In this document: positions 19,686 to 28,837 of the stretch, one piece after another
Layout of the letters: each line of letters opens with the position of its first letter
Position numbering within the stretch: the stretch's first letter is position 1
Source of the DNA: Rhodococcus yunnanensis NBRC 103083
GTDB taxonomy: Bacteria; Actinomycetota; Actinomycetes; Mycobacteriales; Mycobacteriaceae
Direction of reading: 5' to 3'
DNA length: 64,000 bases
Assembly: GCF_001895005.1 (NCBI RefSeq)
Contig: NZ_BCXH01000001.1
Coordinates: 248,001-312,000, forward strand
Made by a program: the position numbers and the translations under genes
The notes under the pieces: generated by a model
What the model was told of the DNA's origin: nothing
What the model saw: only the letters and a program-made list of their open reading frames with translations
Database searches by the model: none

Positions 19686-20516
19686 ATGACTGAATTCGTG
19701 GACACAGTCGCTGCCGATCGGGCAGTGAAAGAGGCACACCGGTCGATGTGGGGGATGGGCGACTATCCGGCCGTGGCTTCCGAGGTGATAGGTGATCTCG
19801 GACCGATCCTCGCCGAGGCCTGTTCGATCTCGACAGGTCAGCGAGTGCTCGATGTGGCTGCCGGTAGCGGAAATGCCGCGCTCGCTGCCGCGGCACGAGG
19901 CGCACGCGTCGTAGCAGGCGATCTCACACCGGAGTTGTTCGAGGCCGGTCGACGTAGTGCATCCGACCGAGGACTCGAGATCGAGTGGCGCGAAGCCGAC
20001 GCAGAGGCAATGCCGTTCGCAGACGGTGAATTCGACGCGGTGATCTCGTGTGTCGGAGTGATGTTCGCGCCGCATCACCAGGTCGCTGCAGACGAGCTGA
20101 TCAGAGTTGCCCGCCCAGGAGGGGCGATCGGATTGATCGATTGGACACCGTCCGGGTTCATCGGCCGGATGTTCGCGGTAATGAAGCCCTACGCCGCGCC
20201 GCCACCTCCCGGCGCGCAACCGCCTCCGCTGTGGGGTGACCGAGCGCACATTCGCGAGTTGTTCGGTGACCGAGTGGTCGACTTACGTTGTGAAGTACGG
20301 CAACTCGACGTCGATGCCTTCGATCGCCCAGCCGCGTTTCGTGACTACTTCAAAGCAAAGTACGGTCCGACGATCGCTGTGTATCAGCGCATCGCTGCAG
20401 AGCCGGAGAAGGTGAAGGAGCTCGATGCCGCACTGGAGGATCTGGCGACGGAGTTCTTCGATGGGACACGAATGCACTGGGAGTATCTGTTGGTCACCGG
20501 TCGACGCGCTGGATGA
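19686..20516 (+). CDS. Class I SAM-dependent methyltransferase
   Basis: A 276-residue methyltransferase of the UbiE/Methyltransf_11 type. Motif I is VLDVAAGSGNAALAAAARG (about 51-69); ADAEAMPFADGEFDAVISCVGVMF covers motifs II and III. The substrate is unknown; close relatives are annotated as small-molecule methyltransferases. ATG at 19686 lies 11 bases after GGGAGGG. It is divergent from the HxlR regulator, which makes regulation by that protein likely. The next gene starts 126 bases downstream. Confidence 0.87.
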   Translation: MTEFVDTVAADRAVKEAHRSMWGMGDYPAVASEVIGDLGPILAEACSISTGQRVLDVAAGSGNAALAAAARGARVVAGDLTPELFEAGRRSASDRGLEIEWREADAEAMPFADGEFDAVISCVGVMFAPHHQVAADELIRVARPGGAIGLIDWTPSGFIGRMFAVMKPYAAPPPPGAQPPPLWGDRAHIRELFGDRVVDLRCEVRQLDVDAFDRPAAFRDYFKAKYGPTIAVYQRIAAEPEKVKELDAALEDLATEFFDGTRMHWEYLLVTGRRAG

Positions 20517-20642
20517 GATCGGTGCTGGGTGACGGCCGTCCCGACGCTGGTTTCCGTCGGTCGATTATCGATTCTCGCCAGCACAGGCCTGTGCTGAACG
20601 TACTGTTTCGTGAGGATCGATCGACCGGATCGAAGGAGCCAC

Positions 20643-21989
20643 ATGACGGACGAGGGTTCTGGACTGGCACGCCACGAACGTGAAGCAGTTACCGGCGCCG
20701 GTGAAACGGCCGTCCGCAGCCTCCGGTTCTGGATCACACCGATCGTCGTGGTGTCGGTGTTGATGTCGGTTCTCGCGGCGGTCTACATGGGCGGAATTCT
20801 GGATCCGAAGAAGAGTCTGCACGACTTTCCGGTCGCCCTCGTCGTCAGCGACGAGGGCGACGTTCTGGCAACCGGTGAACAGGCGAACTTCGGCAACGAC
20901 ATCAGAGATGCACTCGTATCCGGAATCGATCCGGACACCGTCGACCTCCGACAACTGGGAATCGCCGAGGCGCAGGACCAACTCGACAGCGGTGAAGTGT
21001 TCGGCGCCATCGTGATTCCCAGCGACTTCACGAAGCGACTGTCGATCCTCGGCACGGCGAGCGTGGTCGCCGGGGAGGTCGAGAAGCCGGTGATCACCGT
21101 GTACACCAACCCGCGGGCAGGAACTCTCGGTTCGTCCCTCTTCAGCGCTATCGGAGACCAAGCACTCGGCGAAGCGAACAAGCAGGTGGGCACTCGACTC
21201 ACGGAGGCCGTCGACGCCCGACTCGGACCGTCACCCGACGCGGTGATCTCCGGAGCTGCTGCGCTGACCCTCGCCGATCCGATCGACATCATCGTCACCG
21301 CACACAACCCGCTTCCCGGCGGCACGGGCCTCGGGCTGTCCGCCTTCTACTATGCGTTGTTGCTGCTGCTTGCCGGGTTCACCGGTGCAATGGTCGTCAG
21401 TGCATTGGTCGACAGCGCCCTCGGCTTCACGCCGACGGAGTTCGGTCCCTTCTTTCGGCACGGCCGGGCCGCACAGATCACGCGGCTTCAGACGATGCTC
21501 GTGAAGTGGGCGCTCATGGCGGTTCTCGGCCTCGTCGTCTCCGGTCTGTACCTGTGGATATCGACGTCCCTCGGGATGCCCTCGCAGCACTCGTTGCTGT
21601 TGTGGATGTACGGAAGTCTGGCAATCACCGCGGTCGGCGTCACCGCTGTGTCCATCGTGTCGGTGTTCGGAGCGCTCGGTCTGCTGATAAACCTGATCCT
21701 GTTCGTCGTCCTCGGATTGCCGTCCGCAGGAGCGACTGTTCCGATCAGCGCCGCGCCGCGGATATTCGGATGGCTCTCGGAGTTCGAACCGATGCATCAG
21801 GTGTATCTCGCCGTGCGGTCGATCCTGTACTTCGACGCGCGGTGGGATGCGGGTTTGGGACACGGCATCACCGCGACACTGGTGGGAATGGCCATCGGAC
21901 TCGCGTTCGGACTCCTCGTCGTCCGGTACTACGACCGCAAGGGCTACGAACGCCGCAACGAGGGGTCGGCGGCCTCGAGAGGAACCTGA
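20643..21989 (+). CDS. YhgE/Pip or DUF3533-type membrane protein (ABC-2-like)
   Basis: A 448-residue membrane protein. One helix is near the N-terminus (about 33-56), followed by a long outside domain of about 180 residues (FPVALVVSDEGDV, GAIVIPSDFTKRL). At least five helices follow from about residue 240 on (YYALLLLLAGFTGAMVVSAL, KWALMAVLGLVVSGLYLW, GLLINLILFVVLGLPSAG, ATLVGMAIGLAFGLLVV). This is the architecture of the YhgE/Pip and SNG1-like families, related to ABC-2 permeases and to proteins acting in export or envelope stress. ATG at 20643 has GAAGGAG in front. It ends two bases from the convergent LacI gene. Confidence 0.8.
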   Translation: MTDEGSGLARHEREAVTGAGETAVRSLRFWITPIVVVSVLMSVLAAVYMGGILDPKKSLHDFPVALVVSDEGDVLATGEQANFGNDIRDALVSGIDPDTVDLRQLGIAEAQDQLDSGEVFGAIVIPSDFTKRLSILGTASVVAGEVEKPVITVYTNPRAGTLGSSLFSAIGDQALGEANKQVGTRLTEAVDARLGPSPDAVISGAAALTLADPIDIIVTAHNPLPGGTGLGLSAFYYALLLLLAGFTGAMVVSALVDSALGFTPTEFGPFFRHGRAAQITRLQTMLVKWALMAVLGLVVSGLYLWISTSLGMPSQHSLLLWMYGSLAITAVGVTAVSIVSVFGALGLLINLILFVVLGLPSAGATVPISAAPRIFGWLSEFEPMHQVYLAVRSILYFDARWDAGLGHGITATLVGMAIGLAFGLLVVRYYDRKGYERRNEGSAASRGT

Positions 21990-21991
21990 CG

Positions 21992-23014
21992 TCATTGCCT
22001 CGGCATGTTGTGCGGGGTGATGACATCGATCTTCGACCGCACGGCTCCGACCGCACCGGGCAGGGCTCCGTGAAAGGTCATGATCGACCGTGCTGCAGAG
22101 CGCATGTCTTCTCTCAGATCGTGGTGCAGCACCGCCGTCAGGTGCCCGGTCTGCAGAAGAGCGCGATTCTCCTGCCCCAGGTCGTGACCGATGAACACCT
22201 CGCATTCTCGCCGGGCGTCGGAGAAGGCGTCGAGGATGCCGGAATTACCACCACCGATGGAGTAGACCGCGCGGATGTCCGGGCTTCGATCCAGCTCGTC
22301 GGCGACCAACCGGCGAGTCGACTGATCGAGGCCGTCGGTGTCCGAGATCTCCACGATTCGGCGCCGCGCATCCTGAGCCCGCATCGCGGACCTGAAACCC
22401 ATCTCTCGCTCTTCCTCGCCGCGGAAGAAGTTGCGGCTGGTCATGACCAGCACGGCAGCGTCCGAATGCCTCAGCCACTGAGCTGTCAGGTACGCCGCCG
22501 TGGTGCCGGCCGCACGATTGTCCATCCCGACGTAGGCGATCCGGCTGCTCGCCGGAACATCCGTCACGAGCGTCAGAACGGGAATCCCAGCGGCCGTGAG
22601 TCGATCGATGGCGGCCTCGACCACGGGGGTGTCGGGGGCTTTGAGAACGACGCCGTGGCTACCTTTGTCGGCAATGGAATCCATGGTGGCCACGAGGTCG
22701 TCCACGGGCCATCCCTCACGAAGATGGAAACGCGCACGTATCGCGGCCGGCCGAAGAGCGGGCAGCTCCGCCTCGAGGGACTGCCGCACGAGGCGTGAGA
22801 ACCTGTTGGGTGTATCCATCACGACGTCGACCATGAACGTGCGTCCTGACAGTCGCAGTTGCGTGCGCTGGCGATCGAGGTCGGCTATGGCTTGCTCGAC
22901 CTGCAGTACCGTCCCCGCGCGTACTCCTGGACGCTTGTGCAACACGCGGTCCACCGTTGCCTCGCTCACCCCGGCCTGTCGCGCGATCTCGCGTACCGGA
23001 TACGGGTGGGGCAT
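21992..23014 (-). CDS. LacI-family transcriptional regulator
   Basis: A 340-residue regulator. The helix-turn-helix is at about 4-25 (YPVREIARQAGVSEATVDRVL), followed by the hinge and a periplasmic-binding-protein-like sensor domain (IPVLTLVTDVPASSRIAYVGMDNRAAG). The sensor resembles the sugar-binding (Peripla_BP_4) type, so a small sugar or polyol ligand is likely but not certain. ATG at 23014 is chosen because AGGAG stands before it; the open frame continues 15 codons upstream. It is divergent from the phytanoyl-CoA dioxygenase-like gene, its probable target. Confidence 0.9.
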   Translation of the reverse strand: MPHPYPVREIARQAGVSEATVDRVLHKRPGVRAGTVLQVEQAIADLDRQRTQLRLSGRTFMVDVVMDTPNRFSRLVRQSLEAELPALRPAAIRARFHLREGWPVDDLVATMDSIADKGSHGVVLKAPDTPVVEAAIDRLTAAGIPVLTLVTDVPASSRIAYVGMDNRAAGTTAAYLTAQWLRHSDAAVLVMTSRNFFRGEEEREMGFRSAMRAQDARRRIVEISDTDGLDQSTRRLVADELDRSPDIRAVYSIGGGNSGILDAFSDARRECEVFIGHDLGQENRALLQTGHLTAVLHHDLREDMRSAARSIMTFHGALPGAVGAVRSKIDVITPHNMPRQ

Positions 23015-23143
23015 CGGATCTCCTGAGGGAAAGTTGATGGATCTGCGGGTTGATTGCACTCACTGCCGTTCCCGAGAATAGACATACCGAGGCGATGAAG
23101 ACCACCGAGCACCTCGCCCCCTTGCAACGTTAGGAACGAATCG

Positions 23144-24325
23144 ATGACCAGCAACGTCAGTCAGTCTCCACGCACAGATCGGCTCAGCGAGATCGATTGC
23201 GACATCGACGAGTTCCAGCGGCTGGTCTCTCGGACGACATCTCTCTCGGACTACCGGTTCGCCTCCGACGTCGTGAAGAACGTTCTGATCTACGACGCAC
23301 CGTCCCTCGTCGACACTGTTGCCGATGGGGAGACCCGGTCGCTGGTGCAGGACGAACTCGCCGATGCATTGCTCAACGGACCCGGCATCGTCGTGTTCAA
23401 GCGCGCGTTCACGACCGACAACGCTCTCGACGAGACCACCGCGTATTTCCACCAGGTCATCGAGCAGCAGCATCGGTCAGGCGTGTCGAGCGGAGATCAC
23501 TTCGCGAAGCCCGGGGCGAACGACCGAATCTGGTCTGCACTGCAGAAACTCGCTGTCGAACGCCCCGACCTCTTTGCTCGTTACTACTCCAACGACATTC
23601 TGTCCCTCATCTCCGAAGCGTGGCTCGGCCCGATGTACCAGGTGACCTCTGCGATCAATGTCGTCAACCCGGGCGGCAACGCGCAGAACCCGCATCGCGA
23701 CTACCACCTCGGCTTCATGTCGACCGACACGGCGGCGCAGTTCCGCGCGCACATTCACAGGCTGTCGCCGGCGCTGACTCTGCAGGGCGCAGTGGCGCAC
23801 TGCGACATGCCGATCGAGAGCGGCCCGACGATGTACCTCCCGTACTCGCAGAAGTTCGAGGCGGGCTACATCGCATTCAATCTCCCCGAATTCCGTCAGT
23901 ACTTCGCGGAGAACTACATTCAGTTGCCGTTGGAAGCCGGTGACGCTGTGTTCTTCAACCCTGCACTGTTCCACGCCGCAGGGCACAACACATCCAGCGA
24001 CATCTACCGCATGGCGAACCTGTTGCAGGTGTCGTCGCCGTTCGGCCGTGCACTCGACAGTGTCGATCGCGACGCGATCTGCACCGCTCTGTACCCGACG
24101 TTGCTTCAACTGGCCTCGGACGGACGCGATCGCGCGTTGGGCAACGTCATCGCGGCATCGGCGGAAGGGTACGCGTTCCCCTCGAACCTCGACCTCGATC
24201 AACCGATCAGCGGGTTGGCCGGTGAAACGCACGCCGAGCTGGTCCACCGTGCGGTGGCAGCCCTGATGGATCTACCTACGTTCGTCGAAGCGCAGGCAGC
24301 ACTCGCCGCACGCCATCGCCCATGA
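23144..24325 (+). CDS. Phytanoyl-CoA dioxygenase (PhyH)-family protein
   Basis: A 393-residue protein of the Fe(II)/2-oxoglutarate PhyH family. The iron ligands are suggested by NPHRDYHLGF (His-x-Asp) and the distal LFHAAGHN (His). The double-stranded beta-helix core lies between about 150 and 310 (DMPIESGPTMYLPYSQKFE, PLEAGDAVFFNPALFHA). It is longer than PhyH or ectoine hydroxylase (about 300), with an N-terminal extension of 60 residues. The substrate is not evident. Divergence from a sugar-type LacI regulator suggests an inducible small-molecule pathway. ATG at 23144; it ends at a strong hairpin shared with the PucR gene. Confidence 0.82.
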   Translation: MTSNVSQSPRTDRLSEIDCDIDEFQRLVSRTTSLSDYRFASDVVKNVLIYDAPSLVDTVADGETRSLVQDELADALLNGPGIVVFKRAFTTDNALDETTAYFHQVIEQQHRSGVSSGDHFAKPGANDRIWSALQKLAVERPDLFARYYSNDILSLISEAWLGPMYQVTSAINVVNPGGNAQNPHRDYHLGFMSTDTAAQFRAHIHRLSPALTLQGAVAHCDMPIESGPTMYLPYSQKFEAGYIAFNLPEFRQYFAENYIQLPLEAGDAVFFNPALFHAAGHNTSSDIYRMANLLQVSSPFGRALDSVDRDAICTALYPTLLQLASDGRDRALGNVIAASAEGYAFPSNLDLDQPISGLAGETHAELVHRAVAALMDLPTFVEAQAALAARHRP

Positions 24326-24328
24326 CGA

Positions 24329-24372
24329 GAAGTGAGGGGCCGGCCGCGTTCGCGGGCTCGGCCCCTCACTTC
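24329..24372. terminator. Bidirectional hairpin terminator
   Basis: GAAGTGAGGGGCCG (24329-24342) pairs perfectly with CGGCCCCTCACTTC (24359-24372), with a 16-base loop that can pair further. It starts three bases after the PhyH-family stop and covers the stop codon of the convergent PucR gene. Confidence 0.82.
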
Positions 24373-25877
24373 GCTCCGTCGGAAGCGAGGATGGACAGCA
24401 GGAGTTCCGCACGCACTCGTGCGCTGGCCAGATCGACATCGAGGAGGTCCTCGATGCGAGATATTCTGCCGCGCAATGTGTGTCGGTGCACGCCGAGCTG
24501 CGCCGCTGCTGTCTCCCATTGGCCGTTGGCCTCGAGGTACGCACGTAGCGACGCCAGTAGTTCGCCTCCGTGCGCTGCGTCGTGAGCGGCGAGTCGGTTC
24601 ACCGTCGACACAGCCATGGTGAGCAGTGCCCTACGCACTGGTTCGGACGCAAGAACCAGCGAACCTCGGGCAGTGCCGAAATCGACAAGACGTTCGCTGC
24701 GACCGGAAGCGGCAAGACTCATCGCCAACCGAGCTTGCTCCGCTGCGGTCATCACGCCGGACAACGAGTGCACAGCACTGAGACCCGCACGGAGCGAAGG
24801 ATGCTCGGGCAGTAGCCATTCTGCGAACTCAGCGTCGTCGTCCCCTTTGAGCACTATCGAGACGGTCGCGGCGTCGTGCCGAAGAAAGACGTCGCGTCCC
24901 AGTGCAGCACTTCGTTCGTCGACGCGACGTGCGATCTCGACCGACCGATCAGCGGTGGCGGTCAGGACGCGGATCCGCCCGTGTGCGTCGGCTGCATCGA
25001 CGAGATAGTCCGGAACCGAGTGTGCGTCGAACCGGCCGTCGAGCAGAAGTGCGGTGGCCACGGTGTGCAGCCGGGTCTGCTCGGCGCGAAGCCGTGCAGG
25101 TTTTTCCAGCTCGAGGGTCAGCAGCGACACGGCGTGACCGAGCAGAACCTGCTCGACTCCTGTCACCGGACCCGCCGTCACCATCGCGAGGTGGCCCGCT
25201 GCTGTGGTCGACAGACCCACCGGCTGCATGGTCAACGTTCGACCGGGTTCACTGACCGACATGGAGGACGTCGCGCTCGCCGACGTGCCTCGTCGCGCGA
25301 GAATCTCGCGTGCCTCGGCCACCAGTGCGTGCGCCGTGTTCGGATGTACCGCTTCGGTGCGTACGCCGATGTAAGCGACTTCGGTGGAGGTCGCGATCGC
25401 GAGTTCCTTCACCAACGCGTCGACACCGCCGCGCAATGCGGCACGAGTGATACGCGTCTGCACCTGTGCCGCACGCAGGACTTGTTCGTACTCCTGCTCG
25501 GCGATCTTGTTCATCACCGTGCGGACGACCGCGGCGAACGGGGTTGCGAACGGAACCTCGAGCACGGGTAGGCCTGCTGCGTCGGCCTCCGCCAAGAGAA
25601 GCGATGGAATTCTGTTGTGTGACAGACCGGTTCCGAATCCAAGGCAGGCCACGCCTGCATCGCGGAGTCGGCGGACGTACACGCCGAGTTCGGCGCTGTC
25701 CGCTTCGAAGCCGAGGCCGGTCGTGAGCACGAGTTCGCCGCCGGACAACCACGGGCTCGGATCGACGAGCTCGGTTGCGTGAACGAAGGCAATGGGCGCG
25801 GTACCCACTCTCGGACCACCTCGCTGCGTCAACTCGAGGTGTTTCTGCGTCAACAGCCATGGGATGTGAACACTCAC
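24366..25877 (-). CDS. PucR-family transcriptional regulator, probable gab regulator
   Basis: A 503-residue regulator with the PucR layout: an N-terminal purine catabolism (PucR) domain (ELVDPSPWLSGGELVLTTGLGFEAD at about 36-60), a central GGDEF-like/CdaR domain, and a C-terminal HTH_30 (LRAYLEANGQWETAAAQLGVHRHTLRGRISRIEDLL region, about 455-490). PucR-type proteins often activate genes for nitrogen-compound or GABA use. It is divergent from gabT-gabD, 126 bases away, so regulation of that operon is the simplest reading. The start is GTG at 25877; no strong ribosome site is visible. Confidence 0.9.
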   Translation of the reverse strand: MSVHIPWLLTQKHLELTQRGGPRVGTAPIAFVHATELVDPSPWLSGGELVLTTGLGFEADSAELGVYVRRLRDAGVACLGFGTGLSHNRIPSLLLAEADAAGLPVLEVPFATPFAAVVRTVMNKIAEQEYEQVLRAAQVQTRITRAALRGGVDALVKELAIATSTEVAYIGVRTEAVHPNTAHALVAEAREILARRGTSASATSSMSVSEPGRTLTMQPVGLSTTAAGHLAMVTAGPVTGVEQVLLGHAVSLLTLELEKPARLRAEQTRLHTVATALLLDGRFDAHSVPDYLVDAADAHGRIRVLTATADRSVEIARRVDERSAALGRDVFLRHDAATVSIVLKGDDDAEFAEWLLPEHPSLRAGLSAVHSLSGVMTAAEQARLAMSLAASGRSERLVDFGTARGSLVLASEPVRRALLTMAVSTVNRLAAHDAAHGGELLASLRAYLEANGQWETAAAQLGVHRHTLRGRISRIEDLLDVDLASARVRAELLLSILASDGAK

Positions 25878-26003
25878 ATCTGGGAGCCTAGCCGCCTGTG
25901 CCGAAGTGGAGTGGCTATGCCGAATGTTCTGTACACATCGTCACGGTAGGACCAGCGGGCGACGTCGCATACTCGTAGGGGAATACCGCAGAAAGGCGCA
26001 GTC

Positions 26004-27371
26004 ATGAACACCATCGAGTACCGGCTCCCGCAGGAGCGTCGTCGCGTCACCGAATTTCCAGGCCCCCGTTCCGCGGCGCTGGCCGAACGGCGTAAAGCCG
26101 TCGTGGGTGCAGGCGTTGCGTCGACGTTGCCCGTCTACGTCGCGGACGCGGACGGCGGCGTGATCGTCGACGTCGACGGAAACTCGCTGATCGACCTCGG
26201 AGCAGGAATTGCCGTGACGAGTGTCGGAGCCTCCAACCCCACCGTCGTGGACGCAGTACGGGAACAGGTCGGCCATTTCACGCACACCTGTTTCATGATC
26301 GCTCCGTACGAGGGTTACATCGAGGTCGCCGAGAAACTGGCCGAGTTGACCCCCGGCGATCACGACAAGCGCAGTGTTCTCTTCAACAGTGGCGCCGAAG
26401 CAGTCGAGAACGCGGTCAAGATCGCGCGTCATGCAACGGGTCGGGACGCGGTCGTGGTGTTCGATCACGCCTACCACGGCCGCACCAACCTCACGATGGC
26501 GTTGACCGCGAAATCGATGCCGTACAAGAGCGGTTTCGGGCCGTTCGCCCCCGAGGTCTACCGCGTGCCCATGTCCTACCCCTTCCGCGAAGGTTTGAAT
26601 GTCGACGGCTCGGAGATCAGCGGCGCGCAGGCGGCTGCCCGTGCCATCTCGGTCATCGAGAAGCAGATCGGTGCCGACAACGTAGCAGCGCTCCTCATCG
26701 AGCCGATCCAGGGTGAAGGCGGATTCATCGTTCCTGCCGACGGGTTTCTGCCTGCCCTCTCGGCGTGGGCCAGAGCCCATGGTGTCGTCTTCATCGCGGA
26801 CGAGGTGCAGACGGGGTTCACGCGCACCGGGGCGTGGTTCGCGAGCGAGCACGAAGGCATCGTCCCGGATCTGATCACGATGGCGAAGGGCATCGCCGGT
26901 GGTTTGCCCCTGGCCGCAGTGACCGGTCGTGCGGAGCTGATCGACGCCGTTCATCCCGGCGGCCTCGGTGGCACGTACGGCGGAAATCCGGTCGCCTGCG
27001 CAGCCGCACTGGCCTCCATGGAACAGATGGAAACACTCGATCTGAACGGCCGTGCCCGCGCGATCGAGGACACCGTGACATCGCGATTGACAGCGCTTGC
27101 GGACGAGATCGACATCATCGGCGAGGTACGTGGACGCGGCGCAATGCTCGCCGTCGAATTCGTGCTGCCCGGTGGTGGCCGCGCACCCGATGCGGAGGCA
27201 ACCAAATCGATTGCGGCACTTGCCTTGCAGGACGGTGTGGTCATTCTGACCTGCGGCACCTACGGCAACGTGATCCGTTTGCTCCCCCCTCTCGTCATCT
27301 CGGACGCCTTACTGGACGAGGCACTGACCGTTCTCGAGAATTCCATCCGTATCGTCGCCGAGGAGAACTGA
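26004..27371 (+). CDS. gabT: 4-aminobutyrate--2-oxoglutarate transaminase
   Basis: A 455-residue class III aminotransferase that moves the amino group of GABA to 2-oxoglutarate, giving succinate semialdehyde and glutamate. The pyridoxal-phosphate lysine is K295 in MAKGIAGG. Other marks are FNSGAEAVENAVKIAR and VFDHAYHGRTNLTMALT for cofactor binding, and FIADEVQTGFTRTG with the Asp that contacts the ring nitrogen. ATG at 26004 follows GAAAGGCG. One base separates its stop from the start of gabD, and the pair forms a complete GABA-to-succinate route under the divergent PucR regulator. Confidence 0.93.
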   Translation: MNTIEYRLPQERRRVTEFPGPRSAALAERRKAVVGAGVASTLPVYVADADGGVIVDVDGNSLIDLGAGIAVTSVGASNPTVVDAVREQVGHFTHTCFMIAPYEGYIEVAEKLAELTPGDHDKRSVLFNSGAEAVENAVKIARHATGRDAVVVFDHAYHGRTNLTMALTAKSMPYKSGFGPFAPEVYRVPMSYPFREGLNVDGSEISGAQAAARAISVIEKQIGADNVAALLIEPIQGEGGFIVPADGFLPALSAWARAHGVVFIADEVQTGFTRTGAWFASEHEGIVPDLITMAKGIAGGLPLAAVTGRAELIDAVHPGGLGGTYGGNPVACAAALASMEQMETLDLNGRARAIEDTVTSRLTALADEIDIIGEVRGRGAMLAVEFVLPGGGRAPDAEATKSIAALALQDGVVILTCGTYGNVIRLLPPLVISDALLDEALTVLENSIRIVAEEN

Positions 27372-27372
27372 C

Positions 27373-28827
27373 ATGACTGCAGTGCACGACCTGATCTCGT
27401 CGCTTCCCACCGACCTCTGGCTCGGAGGCAAACAGACACCGGGATCGACTGGGGCGCGTTTCGCGGTGCTCAACCCTGCCACCGGCGATCAACTGACCAC
27501 CGTCGCCGACGCGACCTCCCAGGACGCTCTCACGGCTCTGGACCTCGCCGATTCGGTTCAGTCGTCCTGGGCAGCAACTCCGGCACGTGAGCGCGCCGAG
27601 ATTCTGCGCCGTGCTTTCGACTCGGTGAACTCACGCGTCGAGGACTTCGCGTTGCTGATGACCCTGGAGATGGGGAAGTCGTTGCAGGAGAGCCGCGGTG
27701 AAGTCGCGTACGGCAGCGAGTTCCTGCGGTGGTTCTCCGAAGAAGCAGTGCGCATCGGTGGCCGCTTCACCCAGGCGCCTGCCGGAAACGGCCGTATTCT
27801 GGTGACCAAGAAACCGGTAGGGCCGGTTCTGGCCATCACCCCGTGGAACTTCCCGTTGGCGATGGGGACCCGGAAGATCGGTCCCGCCCTCGCTGCGGGG
27901 TGCACGGTGATCGTGAAGCCGGCCGAGGACACACCGCTGACGATGCTGCTGCTCGGCCAGATTTTCGCGGATGCCGGGCTGCCGGCCGGTGTGCTTTCCA
28001 TCCTTCCCACCCTGAATGCGGCCGCCGTCAGCGGGCCGTTGATGGCGGACCCTCGCCTTCGGAAGGTGACGTTCACCGGTTCCACCGGCGTAGGCAAGCT
28101 GCTTGTCCGCAACGCAGCCGATCGATTGCTGCGGACCTCGATGGAACTGGGCGGCAACGCGCCGTTCATCGTTTTCGACGACGCCGATGTCGATGCTGCG
28201 GTGGACGGCGCCATGCTGGCCAAGATGCGCAATGGGGGAGAGGCGTGTACCGCTGCGAACCGGCTGTACGTGGCCAACTCGGTTCGAGAAGAGTTCACCT
28301 CCAAGCTGACCGCACGAATCGAGGCACTGACGGTAGGCGCCGGAGATATCGGCGGCACCGACATCGGGCCCCTCATCAACGCCAAGCAACGTACGACAGT
28401 GACCGCGCTGGTCGACGACGCGGTAGCCAAGGGTGCCACCGTGCGTACGGGCGGCGGTGCGCCCCACGGCGCTGGATTCTTCTTCACGCCCACCGTGTTG
28501 GACGACGTGCCTGCCGACGCGAATTTACTGCGCGAGGAAATTTTCGGACCGGTGGCGGCAATCGTCGGATTCGACACCGAGGCCGAGGCCGTCGCCGCGG
28601 CCAACGACACCCAGTACGGACTGGTCTCGTACTTCTACACACGCGATCTCGATCGCGCGATGCGCGTGTCGGCAGCTCTCGACTCTGGAATGGTCGGCGT
28701 CAACAGGGGTGCGATCTCGGACGCGGCCGCTCCCTTCGGCGGTGTCAAGGAGTCGGGGTTCGGACGCGAGGGCGGCACCGAAGGCATAGAGGAGTACCTC
28801 GAAACCAAATATGTTGCGCTGCAGTGA
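27373..28827 (+). CDS. gabD: Succinate-semialdehyde dehydrogenase (NAD(P)+)
   Basis: A 484-residue aldehyde dehydrogenase that oxidises succinate semialdehyde to succinate, the second step after gabT. The catalytic cysteine is C292 in NGGEACTAANR; the general-base Glu is in MELGGNAPF (about 258), and the cofactor segment is ITPWNFPLAM. The length is normal. It starts directly after gabT (ATG at 27373) and ends four bases from the convergent hydrolase gene. The specific substrate is assigned from the gabT neighbour. Confidence 0.93.
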   Translation: MTAVHDLISSLPTDLWLGGKQTPGSTGARFAVLNPATGDQLTTVADATSQDALTALDLADSVQSSWAATPARERAEILRRAFDSVNSRVEDFALLMTLEMGKSLQESRGEVAYGSEFLRWFSEEAVRIGGRFTQAPAGNGRILVTKKPVGPVLAITPWNFPLAMGTRKIGPALAAGCTVIVKPAEDTPLTMLLLGQIFADAGLPAGVLSILPTLNAAAVSGPLMADPRLRKVTFTGSTGVGKLLVRNAADRLLRTSMELGGNAPFIVFDDADVDAAVDGAMLAKMRNGGEACTAANRLYVANSVREEFTSKLTARIEALTVGAGDIGGTDIGPLINAKQRTTVTALVDDAVAKGATVRTGGGAPHGAGFFFTPTVLDDVPADANLLREEIFGPVAAIVGFDTEAEAVAAANDTQYGLVSYFYTRDLDRAMRVSAALDSGMVGVNRGAISDAAAPFGGVKESGFGREGGTEGIEEYLETKYVALQ

Positions 28828-28837
28828 CCTGTCACTG
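28822..28837. terminator. Short perfect inverted repeat at a convergent gene junction
   Basis: CAGTGAC (28822-28828) and GTCACTG (28831-28837) lie over the two stop codons of gabD and the hydrolase gene. The stem is only seven base pairs with a two-base centre, so a terminator role is doubtful. Confidence 0.3.
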
